Part shown: piece after piece, positions 10,220 to 21,105 of the stretch
How positions within the stretch are numbered: position 1 is the first letter of the stretch
How the letters are laid out: every line of letters begins with the position of its first letter
Source of the DNA: Thermothielavioides terrestris NRRL 8126
Lineage: Eukaryota > Ascomycota > Sordariomycetes > Sordariales > Chaetomiaceae
Length of the DNA stretch: 64,000 nt
Assembly (NCBI RefSeq): GCF_000226115.1
Contig: NC_016457.1
Span: 6,696,001 to 6,760,000 of the forward strand
Reading direction: 5' to 3'
Notes under the pieces: generated by a model
What the model saw: only the letters and a program-made list of their open reading frames with translations
What the model was told of the DNA's origin: nothing
Database searches by the model: none
Position numbers and translations under genes: made by a program

Positions 10220-12014
10220 CTTGCGTTGTTCTGTCACTTCTGTGTGTGATAATTGTGATCTAGAGCGCTTGACTTGCTGGAAAGCGGGAGATGGGAGTCG
10301 TGAGCGGATTTCTGGATGATCTAGCAGTGCTATTTCGCAACCTCGAAACTCGCCGAGGAAGCCGAGCAGCAATGCACCGAGTACCGACCGCGGAGGGAAG
10401 TAGCGGGACGGTCGCCTGCAGGCAGGTGCGTCTTATACCAGCATCCTTCCTGTATCGGAACCCCACTGCGGTCCGGCCAATTCCTGCCCTGCCCGCATCG
10501 TCCCTGCAGCGCCAGCGTCTCATGCAGCAGTCAGAGAAGCCCCGACCCCTCCCCGAGTCGAGTGGTTCTTTTGAGCCTTGGGGAGCTGTGTGGCGGGGTC
10601 GTGTCGCTCAGCGGGCCTGTGGCTCGCCTGGTCAGCGCTCGCAGAGAACGGACTTTGTCTGTGTTGCGTGAACGCCATAGGTCCCACTGCGGCCGTATGA
10701 GTGATCATCAATCAATGGGCTGGCTCGGATTCGCCTGGTGGGCTCCCATTCGGGCGCCGTAACGATCGCATGGAAATGATTCGGCAGATGGGACGGGAGC
10801 GGGGAGTTCTGTGCACGGCGAAGGGCCCCATGTCCGCGTGCTCCCGCTTTTGTCCAACTGCGGTCACGGCGTCAACCCTCCCCCGGGTAACGTTCGCAAG
10901 CGGGGCGCAGAAGTCCGGAAGTGTCCTCTAGACCTTAGAGTAGCAAGGAGGACAATTTCCGACCGTCTCAGCAGTGCCGCGGCCCTCGACCGCCATGTCG
11001 CCATTGTAATGTAGGTATTGTACGAACTAGAACTCAGCGGGTAATGCGCTGGCCATTATTCCATACAACAAGGGCCCTGGCGGCGGATTCGGATCTGGCC
11101 GGTGGAGCTAAGTTAAAGCTTATTTCGACGTCGCTCAGGCCCTATTTCGGTTGCCTGGATGATCTCGTGCGGAGATTGAAACAATCGCTTTTTGTGTTGC
11201 TATACGAGTCGGGGTAACACAAGGCAAGCGCGTAAGGCATGAAGCTTGGGGGATGAGTGCGGCGGTTTAAATGGAATTGAGGGTGCCCCCTTCCTTTGTG
11301 AAGGGTCGGTTGATTACGCCGGTTAGCTTAGGTGTCAAGAAAAAGTGATCGGACAGTGGGACTGAGGTTGAATCCAAAACCCCCAGCTTCGTGTTCTCGA
11401 CTCGAATTGCAATCAACTAGGAGGTTGGTTGTTGGAGGCCGGCTTGGCTCAACGGGGCCCTCTAGGTTTTCATCGAAACCTGCAAATGGCCTCCAATTCT
11501 ATTTGGCATGCGGAGTAAGACATCCCGCGATTTGCTGCACGATGTCAAGGCAAAAGAACAGCAATTAGCCTCAGCCTCCAGGAATGGAAAACCTGGCCTC
11601 GGACTTCGGCAAAATCCTCCTCGCACTTTGACTCTGCCGCCGCTAGTTACATTGAGAAGTGCTCAATACAGACTTGTTCCGGTATCCGCATCGCTCCGAG
11701 TATCTCTCAAGATGGACACCGTTAGGTGTCCAAGACTTCGCATCTCTTGTGTAAGTACTTAACATGAACTGTCAAGGAGCTCTGATATTATGGATTTACT
11801 AGTCGACCATGTTTGCATGTGTATCCATATCTTAGAGAACGCCTCCCTGGTACAGTGGCAACCTGGGTGGACCTGAAGGATATGTGGCCCGCCCTGAGAT
11901 CCGAGTCTCCGCGATGCAACTTCAATTAATAGAGACGCAAGAATTGAGGCTTGATGGCTACCTTCCATTGCTGTAACGAAGTGAGCTGGTTTAAGACGAG
12001 CATTCAGTTCAAAG
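10220..12014. other. Long intergenic stretch
   Basis: About 1.8 kb with no gene, RNA or repeat I can support. Several open frames exist on both strands but lack coding character. The first 150 bp include the cupin gene's promoter side. Confidence 0.5.
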
Positions 12015-12022
12015 TATATAAA
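12015..12022 (+). promoter_or_regulatory. TATA box of the secreted DUF4360-like gene
   Basis: TATATAAA lies 120 bp before the start codon at 12142, followed by a CT-rich leader, as in strongly expressed fungal secreted-protein genes. Confidence 0.6.
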
Positions 12023-12141
12023 CCCATCTCCTCCATCTCGCTGGAGCCCCGTTGTGACCATTACTCTCTCTCACCCAGCAGCCGCTGGTCAAGAATCCTC
12101 CTATTTTGCTCCCACCGTCTCGAAGACACGCCTACTGCAAT

Positions 12142-12945
12142 ATGTCTTCTCTCCTTCCCACCCTCGCCGTCCTACTAGGCGTCACAGCCGCCCTCCCCAG
12201 CGGCAGCATCGACGCCCGGGACTCCTCAGCGGACGGCCCGGTCCGCATCCTCCCGTACAACTGGCAATTCAACATAACCGCCCTGTCAGGGCCGGGCTGC
12301 CCGGACTTCAGCACCACGGGCGAGCCCTTCACGACGCGGCCGACCTTCGGCTCCAACACGGTGGACGGCTCCGAGATCTACTACTGGCACTTTGCGTACC
12401 CGCACCTGCGCGCGGCCGTCGGCGCCGACAAGCGGGAGGACTCGGTCTGGTGCGAGACGACGCTGCAGTACACCGAGCTCGACGAGCACGGCCAGCCCCC
12501 CGCCGTGCCCGGGTACCGGCTGAAGCTGCACACCAACGCCACGGAGATGATCGCCGCGTATGACCTGGATGAGGGGGTCGAGGTGAACTGGAAGTTTACG
12601 TACTACGTGACGGGCAAGCTGAAGGAGGTGAGTGTGTTAACAGCCTGCGAAATGCGAAGGTTTGAGACGGCTGACGGCAAGCAGATCGTCGACGAGATCT
12701 CCATCCAGGGCCCGCGGTTCTCGACCGAGGACACCGATTATTCGCCAGAAAAGAAGCTGGTGCAGTGGGCGCTGCCGGGGTGCGGTACCGGAACGATCAA
12801 GTACAGGACCGAGCTCACGGTGAGGGCGAAGAAGGACGGGGCCAAGGGATCGGTCAGCTCGGAGCAGGTGAACTACCAGGGCAAGCTCGAGTACTATGGG
12901 GCTCAGCAGGGGGTGAGCTACGATTGGGAGAAGTGCACTGCTTAA
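12142..12945 (+). CDS. Secreted DUF4360-like protein
   Basis: The start MSSLLPTLAVLLGVTAALP is a clear signal peptide, better than the upstream in-frame ATG at 12106. The mature part has SGPGCPDF, a conserved Cys (VWCETTLQY), the PGYRLKLHTN and YDLDEGVEVNWKFTYYVTG segments and a C-terminal Cys, an arrangement resembling DUF4360 secreted proteins of ascomycetes. These are small extracellular proteins of unknown role. A probable intron 12628-12684 (GTGAGT…CTGAC…CAG, 57 nt) is a multiple of three and stop-free. Spliced, the protein is 248 aa; unspliced, 267 aa. Splicing removes VSVLTACEMRRFETADGKQ and joins GKLKE to IVDEISIQGP, which fits the family better. Four Cys remain after splicing (five if unspliced), suggesting disulfides. 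Confidence 0.8.
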   Translation: MSSLLPTLAVLLGVTAALPSGSIDARDSSADGPVRILPYNWQFNITALSGPGCPDFSTTGEPFTTRPTFGSNTVDGSEIYYWHFAYPHLRAAVGADKREDSVWCETTLQYTELDEHGQPPAVPGYRLKLHTNATEMIAAYDLDEGVEVNWKFTYYVTGKLKEVSVLTACEMRRFETADGKQIVDEISIQGPRFSTEDTDYSPEKKLVQWALPGCGTGTIKYRTELTVRAKKDGAKGSVSSEQVNYQGKLEYYGAQQGVSYDWEKCTA

Positions 12946-13759
12946 GAACGTTGCTCTCTCCTTTCGTTTTGTTTTTGTATTGCTTTTTTCACCCTTCCCT
13001 ATCGGACAACTGCCTTCTCATCTGGCTACAATTGGCCTCTCCGACAGCAACATGGCCTATCCTGAGAAGGTGAACTGAGGAATGAGGATGGTGCTGACAG
13101 TCCAAGTCTTGCCACCATCTTTGTCACCAAGTCGCCAGTGGCGCCTAGTCCTTTGCCCAGCGTGTTGATGTGGTTGGGGTCAGCCTTGTCCATGAGGATG
13201 GTGGTGCTGATCCATCCCGACCGACAACAGGAGAATGCGAGGCTACTCAGCTCATGGGAAGCCCGATCGCTTGGTGTGATGCTGCATTTCCACATGGGGC
13301 TGGTGGCACGCAACAGTCGGCAATCCGGTCCCACATTGAGTTGTACGTGTACAGTGCATACCGCAAACAGCCGAGGTCCAAAGTGAGGGGAGGACGAACG
13401 AAGCAAATACGGTGGACCGGGCAACAATCTTTGCGGTTTATTTATTTTCGTGAGTGGCTGCAGCGCCCCTGAGCTTTATCTCAGACCTCAGACCAGTATT
13501 AGGCTGTATTGGCTCACTGCGCGGGCCTCAAACCGGCTTAGCCTGCAACACTGCCCCACTACACTGCCTACAGCCAATCAGAGCGCCCATTGCAATTTGA
13601 GCCCATACTGGTCTGAGTGCAAAGGTCGTGATTTGGCCCGGTCAGGGCACGCAAGGAGCAAGGCGAATTGCGCCGACAGCCACAACACCATCAAAACTGG
13701 GTATTTTAGCGATCCGTAAGTTGCTCCTAAATCACTAGATTATACGCTTTCTAACAGTG
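12946..13759. other. Intergenic stretch with a possibly decayed minus-strand gene
   Basis: On the minus strand between about 13,250 and 13,055 two frames read like protein (…GWISTTILMDKADPNHINTLGK… and, one frame over, GDKDGGKTWTVSTILIPQFT then a stop). They would join only with a frameshift or an unseen intron. No family is recognised. The remaining sequence shows nothing. Confidence 0.3.
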
Positions 13760-14107
13760 CCCAGGATACCTACGTCTATACCTACGTTGGCCAGGAGGAT
13801 GGCCGCAAGCCCAGGATGGCCGCAAGCCCAGGATACCCGCGTTGGCCAGGATGCCCGCGAACCCAGGAAGATGCCCGCGTTGCCCAGGATGCCCGCGAAC
13901 CCAGGAAGATGCCCGCGTTGGCCAGGATGCCCGCGAACCTAGGAAGATGCCCACGTTGCCCAGGATACCCACGAACCCAGGAAGATGCCCGCGAACCTAG
14001 GAAGATGCCCGCGTTGGCCAGGATGCCCGCGTTGGCCAGGATGCCCGCAAACCCAGGAAGATGCCCACGTTGCCCAGGAGGATACCCGCAAGCCCAGGAT
14101 GCCCGCG
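13760..14107 (+). repeat. GC-rich minisatellite of mixed 17-20-bp units
   Basis: About 17 units begin GATGCCCGCG (or GATACCC…). They alternate between an 18-mer ending TTGGCCAG/TTGCCCAG and a 20-mer ending AACCCAGGAA, with 17-mers GATGGCCGCAAGCCCAG at the left. Because the units differ in length modulo 3, open frames through the array are by-products rather than genes. Confidence 0.9.
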
Positions 14108-14831
14108 ATCAAGCTCGTCAAAGTCCATTTTCCACACCCTCCGGGCTGGGGTTCAGCCAAAAGGTCTGATCAGGGGGCGGAAAAACAGGCTCTGAGGATC
14201 GCCTAGAGCCGGGCAACGTCGCTATCAAATTTGATCGAGTTTGACGTAATGGTATAGAAGTTGAAGGGGGGTCATCGACTAGAAAGAAAGGCGTAACTTG
14301 ACTTGGAATTTGCGTTGGGGACGACTATCCAAGAAAACACTACAACCACAGGCATCAAAATAGGCTCGTTAGAATCGCCAGTCAATGGCGATCTTCAGAC
14401 AGTATTTGCCTTCGCGATGCGATGCGTGGTGGTGGAGATATTGGCGAGTGATGTCTGGGCTCCCATACAAATCCGTAACTTGACTTTGCGATTCTCGAAT
14501 TTTGCTCTCAGACCTCCTTCAAAGGCGTTCTCTGCAAAAAGTGGGCCAGGTTCTAGAAAGGGCTAGCGCGACAGTGTTACATACAAACTAGTATGGGATT
14601 ACGTCTTGGCAGCCCTCTCCTGGCCGTAGGCCAGGAAAACAGAGAACGCAAATGAAAGAGGTCTGAGGGCTGAGATAACCTGAGCTCGTGGGAGTGAGTG
14701 GGCTGGGCCCCTGGAATCTGACGTCATTGGCCTGCTTGATTCGCGTGCCAATAACAAGGATTTGCTGTTTACATCGTGAGCGCCAGCTCGAAGCTCCACA
14801 CAAGGTTGCTTTGAACCGCACCATCCCCGCC
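14108..14831. other. Intergenic stretch upstream of the metallo-hydrolase
   Basis: No gene or repeat is supported. The downstream gene's frame is open back to about 14,688, but no upstream ATG is convincing. Confidence 0.5.
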
Positions 14832-16493
14832 ATGCTCGCCCTCAGCCCCGTAACAAAGCCCAAGGCCCATGATGCTGCCGAGTCTCCGGAGCATCACGTG
14901 CTCCCGCCCAGCACCGGGCAGGCTGCATTGGGCTGGGCCTCGTACCTGCCGTCGTGGGCGCCGTCTCCGGGAAGGAGCCGCCCGTCGCTGAGGAAAGAGG
15001 CGGCTGCCGGATTCCGCAACCCGTGGCCATCCTGGCACAAACCAACACTTACCGAGCTGTGGGAAAATTGTCAATGGGGCGAAAGCAACGACGGCTGTGT
15101 CGAGCTTGCCGAATCCCATCTCGCCGACGATCCAGCACCGCAGAAACCTGAGCCGAGCCGGCTTCCCCGCTTCAGCGATGTTAACGACTGGCCCAACTCG
15201 CCGGGCGCGAAAGCGGCCCGGTTGCTGTGCATCGAGGACCCGGACTTCACCTTTCCGGCCGGCAGCAAAGCCAAGGTGACATGGCTCGGACACGCAGCTG
15301 TGCTCGTCCAGCTCCCGCCGCTGGAATCAAGGAACAGCCGGCCGGTGCGGTGCCTCTTTGACCCCATGTTCTCAATGCGTGCGTCGCCCAGCCAGCTTGC
15401 TGGGCCTATCCGCTCCTACCCGCCGCCCTGCAGAGCGGAAGACCTTCCGCAAATCGACGCCGTTTTCCTCAGCCACAACCACTTCGACCATATAGACTAC
15501 GACTCCATCACGGCCGTCTGGCGGCAGAGCAAGGACGTCGTCCGCTTCTTTGTCCCTCTCGAAAATAAGAAGTGGCTGCTCGACTGGGGGATACCCGCAG
15601 ACCGCGTAGTCGAGATGGACTGGTGGGACTCAACACAACTTTCCGTTCCAGGCACAACCACCAGTAACACCTTACAAATCCACTGCACCCCTGCGCAGCA
15701 CAACAGCTGGCGCTCCGGCGCCGACGCCGACGCCTCCCTCTGGTCCAGCTGGTACCTGACCTACTCACCCCACTCCTCCTCCCCTGCCCATGACAGCCCG
15801 TACCGCCTCTTCTTCGCAGGCGACACAGGCTACCAATTCCACCCGTCGCCATCCTGGCCGCCGTCTCCGAGCAACCCCACCACCACCACCACCACCACCA
15901 CCACCAGCACCCAAACCGAAAGCGACAACCCCTTCCCCGCCTGCCCGGCCTTCGCCGAGATCCGCGCCCGCCTCGGCCCGCCCCATCTGCTCCTCCTCCC
16001 CGTCTCGGTCGGCCCCACCCTCGCCTACCTCCGCAGCTTCTTCGTCCCACCGCCGTGGCTGCTGCTGCCCGCCTGGGCCAACCCGCTCCCACGCCTGCGC
16101 CCTGGCGTGACCGCCGCTAATCACCTGCCCCCGTGGGATGCCGTGCGCGTGTTGAAGGTTATGGCTGGGGTGATGGGCGGGGGGCAGGATGATGGGGGAG
16201 GTAGTGGTGGTGGTGATGATTATCATGATGAGAGAGGGATGCAAGAGGTGATCGGGACGGTAGCGGTTGCGATGCACTGGGGCACGTTTGTCACGGATCC
16301 GGTGGAGGTGCTGGCTACGCTGGGCGAGTTGGAATGGGCTTGTAGCGCGCAGGGCGTGCGGTTTGCGCGGCGGTTGTCCGCTGGTGAGGGAGGGGAAAGG
16401 GGGAAACATCGTTTGCCGGGGTCGGCGGGGAGAGGTGAGGGAGCGACGCCCTGGTTTTTGGCGCTCAATCACGGGCAGAGTGTTTGTTTGTGA
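14832..16493 (+). CDS. NAPE-PLD-like metallo-beta-lactamase-fold hydrolase
   Basis: This is a single exon of 553 aa. Residues 214-220 read SHNHFDH, the HxHxDH di-zinc motif. AGDTGY (329-334) supplies the bridging Asp and MHWGTF (H482) a further His. WLGHAAVLVQL upstream and DVNDWPNS / RCLFDPMFSMRASP match the NAPE-hydrolysing phospholipase D-like group, which cleaves N-acyl-phosphatidylethanolamines in animals; fungal substrates are uncertain. No transmembrane anchor is obvious, though residues 30-60 are Pro/Trp-rich. Odd features: a (ACC)n run giving nine Thr at about 353-361 and a Gly/Asp-rich linker (GGGQDDGGGSGGGDD) before the last His, both low-complexity inserts in loops. Family length is usually nearer 350-450 aa, so the extra length is mostly these inserts and the N-terminus. 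Confidence 0.88.
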   Translation: MLALSPVTKPKAHDAAESPEHHVLPPSTGQAALGWASYLPSWAPSPGRSRPSLRKEAAAGFRNPWPSWHKPTLTELWENCQWGESNDGCVELAESHLADDPAPQKPEPSRLPRFSDVNDWPNSPGAKAARLLCIEDPDFTFPAGSKAKVTWLGHAAVLVQLPPLESRNSRPVRCLFDPMFSMRASPSQLAGPIRSYPPPCRAEDLPQIDAVFLSHNHFDHIDYDSITAVWRQSKDVVRFFVPLENKKWLLDWGIPADRVVEMDWWDSTQLSVPGTTTSNTLQIHCTPAQHNSWRSGADADASLWSSWYLTYSPHSSSPAHDSPYRLFFAGDTGYQFHPSPSWPPSPSNPTTTTTTTTTSTQTESDNPFPACPAFAEIRARLGPPHLLLLPVSVGPTLAYLRSFFVPPPWLLLPAWANPLPRLRPGVTAANHLPPWDAVRVLKVMAGVMGGGQDDGGGSGGGDDYHDERGMQEVIGTVAVAMHWGTFVTDPVEVLATLGELEWACSAQGVRFARRLSAGEGGERGKHRLPGSAGRGEGATPWFLALNHGQSVCL

Positions 16494-17377
16494 GCATTGT
16501 GTTTGGTGTTTGGTGTTTGGTTGTGTGGTTGGTGTGGTGGAGTGCTCCCGCTTCATTTTGGCGACATAATCAAACGGAACTGCTTGATGGCCTGCCTCAA
16601 GCATCCGCTGGTTTGCTGCGACTACTGTGTAGACTCGCGGTTTGCCCTGGAAACGTTGCCGTAGATGCCTCAAGATTGCTTGGCGCCTGGCCAAACTGTT
16701 TACTCTCTCCTGTTGTGTCAACAGATCCACTCTCCAAACAAGCACCTCTTGTCTCACAACCAGACATCAATAGTCGGGAGACTGCGGCCGAATTTTTCGA
16801 TAGATTCGCCGGGCATTCCGTCATGGTGGGACGAGGACTTGGGACATCCAGATTGCCCAACTATATCTATTTCCCCGAGACGGACAGGCGCCCCTGCGAG
16901 TCCATCGTCATCAATGCATGCAGTGAGAAGAATATATCGCACCACCTGACCCAGAAAGAGTTTCCTTCTCGAGCCAGAGAACTGGTCCAGCCGCCAGAGC
17001 TCATGGTATACTTTCATATAGTATCTCTCGTCGTACGATGAATGTCTTCTCTATGCTGTCTTCTTCATTGATTCATAGCCGGGCACCAGCGCCATGAGCT
17101 CAGGGGTGTCATCGACGGCACCGGGAGGGAGTTCGCGCCGAAGGTTGCCCTTGCCTGGCGTGACGTCTCCTTGCATTATCTCGCTGGCATTATGTCTCCA
17201 CCGGGAGAGCACAATGCGAATCGTTCCCAAGTCAAGATGAAAGGCCTCTTAACGCGTCAGCTCGCAGCGGACGCGCATAACCTGCTCACTGCGCGTCGCG
17301 GCGCTGCGCGTCACCGCCTTGCCACATGGGACGAAGTTGTTCAGGCCTGCACAATGCATACGTGCATCCCGTTCAGC
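16494..17377. other. Intergenic stretch
   Basis: Nothing certain. A plus frame to 17,041 is open for over 150 codons but shows no recognisable domain or start context. Confidence 0.45.
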
Positions 17378-17385
17378 TATAAATA
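17378..17385 (+). promoter_or_regulatory. TATA box of the 138-aa protein gene
   Basis: TATAAATA sits 157 bp before the ATG at 17535 and is followed by a pyrimidine-rich leader (TTCTCTTCTCTCTC). Confidence 0.6.
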
Positions 17386-17534
17386 CGTGAAATTCTTTGA
17401 GAAGCCCGTTTCTCTTCTCTCTCTCTTCTGCTTTCCTTCATCACAGTCGCCGACTCGATCTTGCTGCTCTGACCATCATCTTCTTTCTTGACTTCGATAT
17501 CAACCGCTATATATACCAAGAGCAAGCAGACAAG

Positions 17535-18153
17535 ATGGCGGAAAGCTCAAATGCGACCTCCAGCGCGCCCGAGCCCTCCGCCTCATCGGGTCCCCCGCGG
17601 CGCACTCGTCGCCGCATCATCGACGTCGATGAGGAACTGGGTAAGTGGCCCTCCGTCCCCTCGTTTCCCCCCCCATGCTCTTCTGATCTTGAAAAATAAG
17701 AAGCTGACCCACGGATCCAAACACAGCGGAAACCCTCCGCGAGCACGTCCTGTCCGCCGGATGCGCCGACGACCTCATCGACGCCGCATTCGCCCTCGCA
17801 GCCCAGCGGATCGCAGCCGCGGAAGACCTGCACTCCTGGTACACCATCAGGAGCGACCTCGAGCTGAGCTGCGATGAGACTCGCAACACAGACCTGTTCA
17901 GGTACACGTTCTTCCACTGCGCGTACCTGCATGTCTGCGGTATGTTTACCTCCCCCCCATGGATACCCACCAACCTCCACCTGTCTTTCGATAAGCCTGC
18001 CTTTTTCAGCCGTGCAGTACCACGTTGCTCCTGCTGACGTCGTTTTGTTTTACAGGTCTCATCGAGGAGCGAGAGGCCTGGGTCGCCGCCTCCGCTGCGG
18101 CTGCCGAAGAAGCGACGTCGCAGCCGCCTGCCAACTACTCGCATTTCTGGTAG
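17535..18153 (+). CDS. Small acidic protein of unknown function, three exons
   Basis: Exons 17535-17640, 17727-17939 and 18056-18153 encode 138 aa. Introns of 86 and 116 nt have GTAAGT/GTATGT donors, CTGAC branch sites and CAG acceptors. The ATG (ACAAGATGG) lies in a good context. The protein starts with a Ser/Pro/Ala-rich tail, then RRTRRRIIDVDEEL (basic then acidic). A helical region LREHVLSAGCADDLIDAAFALAAQRIAAAEDLHSWY follows, then FFHCAYLHVCGLIEEREAWVAA, and the end is NYSHFW. No domain is recognised. There is no signal peptide, and it is probably intracellular or nuclear. The exon structure makes it a real gene despite its size. Confidence 0.82.
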
Positions 18154-19600
18154 GCGCCCCCCCCGGCCGCCGCGCTGGCATCCGAAGTCAGCCGGGCAAG
18201 AGAAGGAGACGAAAGCGTCTCGTGGACCCGAGTCCGGTGCCGGCGTCCGATGGTGGTGAGGGGAATTAAGGCTGCGATGCTTGCCGGATGCGGAGATGAC
18301 GGGATGTTTTGGGGTGTTTTCTTTCGAGGTTAGTTGATCGATTTGTGTTTCTGGGCGCCGAGTCTAACGATACATTTGACTGCAGACAGTTCAACCCAGA
18401 TACGCCGCAAAAGGGCGTCGCGCCGACCTGAGAAGACCACATTCCCCTTCCCTCCCCCGCCCCGCGGGACGGCCTAAAGCTGCGGTGTATTCCGTAAGGT
18501 ATGTACAAAACCCTTGACTGTATCACACCGTTCATCGTTGACCAACCTGTTGGCAGAAGCACGCCGCGATGTCTCTAGTATGGCCTGCCGATCACGTGGA
18601 AGCCTTCAAGTCGGAGATACCGGATCTCGCTGCTTGGGAACACGGTGTACGAAGCCAACGCCGGGGGACAAGTCCATGTGCGGCCCTCGCCCCTGCGATC
18701 CGGCTCGGGAGGCGCAAGTGACAACGCGCTGCAAGAGCGCTATAGAGTGGCTTACGGACACGTCAGACAGTTGCCTGCAGACAAGGGCGCTGAACAAGCA
18801 ACGAGCGGACACAACCAATGGCGGCCTCTCGCGCTTCTTCCTTCGCCAGTCCCAGGGGCGTGACGGCTTGTACGAGGTGATTCGCCAATGGATCGAGGAC
18901 AATGAGATCCGGCACGACGCCGTCCTCGCAGAAACACAAACCACCGCAAACCGTCATCACGTCAGCTTCCCTGAACGACTTTCAGTACGCTGGCCGGTCC
19001 CTTGCCTTGGCGCAGAAGGGGCTGGAGAAGCGCGACACCTGACCCCACCCCCCTTGGAGCTCACGACATGCGACATGGATCGTGAACGAGCTCCGTCAGC
19101 TACAGAAAGGTGCACAATCTCAATTCATTAAGGATGGAGCAAAAACGTTTTGTCAAAACATTTGTTCCAGCTTTCGCAGCTATTTCAAAGACAGCAAAAT
19201 CATCAAGCACAAGGAGGACTTGGCTCGACAAAAACACGCCTTTGCCGTCACGATGTTTATTTTCCTCGAACGTCGCAACAAGAATGCATTGCGGCACACC
19301 CAGTGCAGCAAAGACCGTGACCCCCAGCCTGCTCACTTCTGCCGCGGGATCGGCCTCCCCCTGGCGACCTCCCCGCGGCGACCTCCCCGCGGCGACCTCC
19401 CCGCGGCGACCTCCCCGCGGCGACGCCATAACAAGGCCACCCCCTCCGACGAGAAGAACACTGTAAAGCGCAAGCGCGACGATACTCTCGCCATCCGCGC
19501 TGGCGGCGAATCAGACGACAAGACCGTCGCGAACACTTCAGCCAAGGCCGGCGCAGACGCGCCCCCTTCCAACCCGTGGACGCCCACCAAGGGGTAAGCC
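18154..19600 (+). pseudogene. Possible decayed or unresolved multi-exon gene
   Basis: Several plus-strand pieces in different frames look protein-coding. These are DGLYEVIRQWIEDNEIRHDA (about 18,862), SASLNDFQYAGRSLALAQKG ending at TGA 19,040-19,042, and then in that same frame beyond the stop IVNELRQLQKGAQ…FIKDGAKTFCQNICSSFRSYF to a stop at 19,597. The last part ends KRKRDDTLAIRAGGESDDKT…, after a 14-bp tandem repeat. No single start or set of introns joins them, so I infer a broken gene or one whose introns I cannot place. No family is recognised. Confidence 0.4.
19367..19422 (+). repeat. Four perfect copies of a 14-bp GC-rich repeat
   Basis: ACCTCCCCGCGGCG is repeated four times without change (19367, 19381, 19395, 19409), with a partial, diverged unit just before. 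Because 14 is not a multiple of three, each added copy shifts the reading frame of the open frame that crosses it. Confidence 0.95.
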
Positions 19601-20040
19601 CCTACCCTCCGCCGTGGCTCTAGCAACGCAGCGGCTCGGGCTACATGTCCGTGGTGGGCACCGCGCCCATCAATGGGCTTCCGACTGCGGCGCGCTGAGG
19701 GCGCGCAGATCCCATGGGCTCAGTGGGACACCGGCTGAGCGGCGGGGGAGGGAAGTTAACGCACCTGCTGCCCCACCAGATTATCGATACAAGACCCTTG
19801 ACTGTGCCGCGCTACAGTAAGTGGTGAAGCGAAGCTTGGCAGGGCCAGGGCCAGGGCCGGAGCCGATGCCGCCACCGCTGCCTACCGTAGCCGACGACCG
19901 CCCGAGCCAGCTAGCCGCCTATCCGACTAGCCACACTAGGCAATCCGACTGGCCGCGCCAAAGCCTACGATGGCTAACGCTGTCTCGGCTTATAGCGCTA
20001 GCTTGGTCGGATTGCTTCCAGCGATAGCATAGTCTAGGCT
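19601..20040. other. Transition from GC-rich to AT-rich DNA
   Basis: No gene is supported. The sequence contains GGGCCA(GGGCCA) and many CGACTGGC/GCCGACGA variants. From about 20,040 TpA rises sharply. A piece near 19,788 (TACAAGACCCTTGACTGT) recurs with one change at about 18,506. Confidence 0.5.
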
Positions 20041-20480
20041 AGCTCGGCCCGGTCGTCGGTATAGCGGCTCGGCCCGCCTACCCGCTTACTACTTCCTGTC
20101 TTATAGTCCAGTGTCTTATACTAAACTAAATAAACTATATATATAGAGCTGTAATATAGTGCTGAAACTATATAGAATAGAGATCTATTTGTATAATAGA
20201 GCTATTAAATATATAATATATAGTAGTAGCTTTAAATATAATGGCTATATCGAATATATAGCGGCTTCCTATATATCTTAGCTAGCTATTTAATATTATC
20301 CTCTATAATTGCCTTCGCTTATTAAGGTGACTAACACTAGTAATTGCCTCCGTTTATTAAAGCTACTAGTACTAATGATCCTCTCTATTTATTAAGGCGA
20401 CTAATACTATCTCTACTCTATTAAGCTATACTATTATTACCCTTTTAAAAAACTCTTTAGGATCTTTAAAACTAGGATCT

Positions 20481-20847
20481 TAACCTAGCTTTGTCTATAA
20501 GCTAGAAGATCCTAGCGAGATATAATAAAGTACCTATACCCGGTTTTATAGGTATAGATCTAGGATCTTTTAGCCTATAGACTAGGATAACGGGGCTATA
20601 CACTTTGATGCTAAACCTAGCCTTGTCTATAGGCTAGAAGATATTAGCGAAATATAATAAAATAGCTATATTTAGTTTTATAGGTATAGCTATCTCGCTA
20701 GAATCTTCTAGCTTATAGACTAGGATGTCTTTAATATTGAACCTAGCCTTATCTATAGGCTAGAAGATCCTAGTAAGAGGTGATAAAGTACCTATACCCA
20801 GTTTTATAGGTATAGGTCTAGGATCTTCTAGCCTATAGACTAGGATA
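20481..20847. repeat. Three tandem copies of an imperfect ~110-bp palindrome
   Basis: Copies start near 20,481, 20,613 and 20,739. Each has a left arm like GTCTATAGGCTAGAAGATCC and a right arm like GGATCTTCTAGCCTATAGAC, with a middle GTACCTATACCC…GGGTTTTATAGGTA-type inner inverted repeat. The copies differ mostly by transitions. Confidence 0.85.
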
Positions 20848-21105
20848 ACGAGAGAACTAGGCTTTTATTCGCTCTTCCTTCTTCTTTATCTACTCTAAAA
20901 GCTGTTGTCGAGTGCTCTTAGAGACTTTGTCCTAATAGCACTTAGTAGTAGCTTCCCTAGGGAAGACTAGGGAAGAGCTATTGTTGAGTACTTTTAGAGG
21001 CTTCGCCCTTTAGCGTCGAGAGCATTTAGTAGCAGCTTCCCTAGGGAAGAGTAGCTACTAAGTACTTTTAGAGACTTTACCTTTTAGCTTTAGGATAGAT
21101 CCTAA

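Noticed and set aside
9605..10372. Longer N-terminus for the cupin protein
   Set aside because: The extra 51 residues are not protein-like, and MGDK gives a family-typical start.
13760..14107. CRISPR array
   Set aside because: A eukaryotic sequence with directly adjoining repeat units and no unique spacers.
13760..14169. Open frames across the minisatellite as a repeat protein
   Set aside because: Mixed unit lengths break frame periodicity; the frames exist on both strands simply because stop codons are rare in the unit.
16484..17041. Plus-strand frame after the metallo-hydrolase
   Set aside because: Open but with no recognisable domain, start context or introns; not enough to call a gene.
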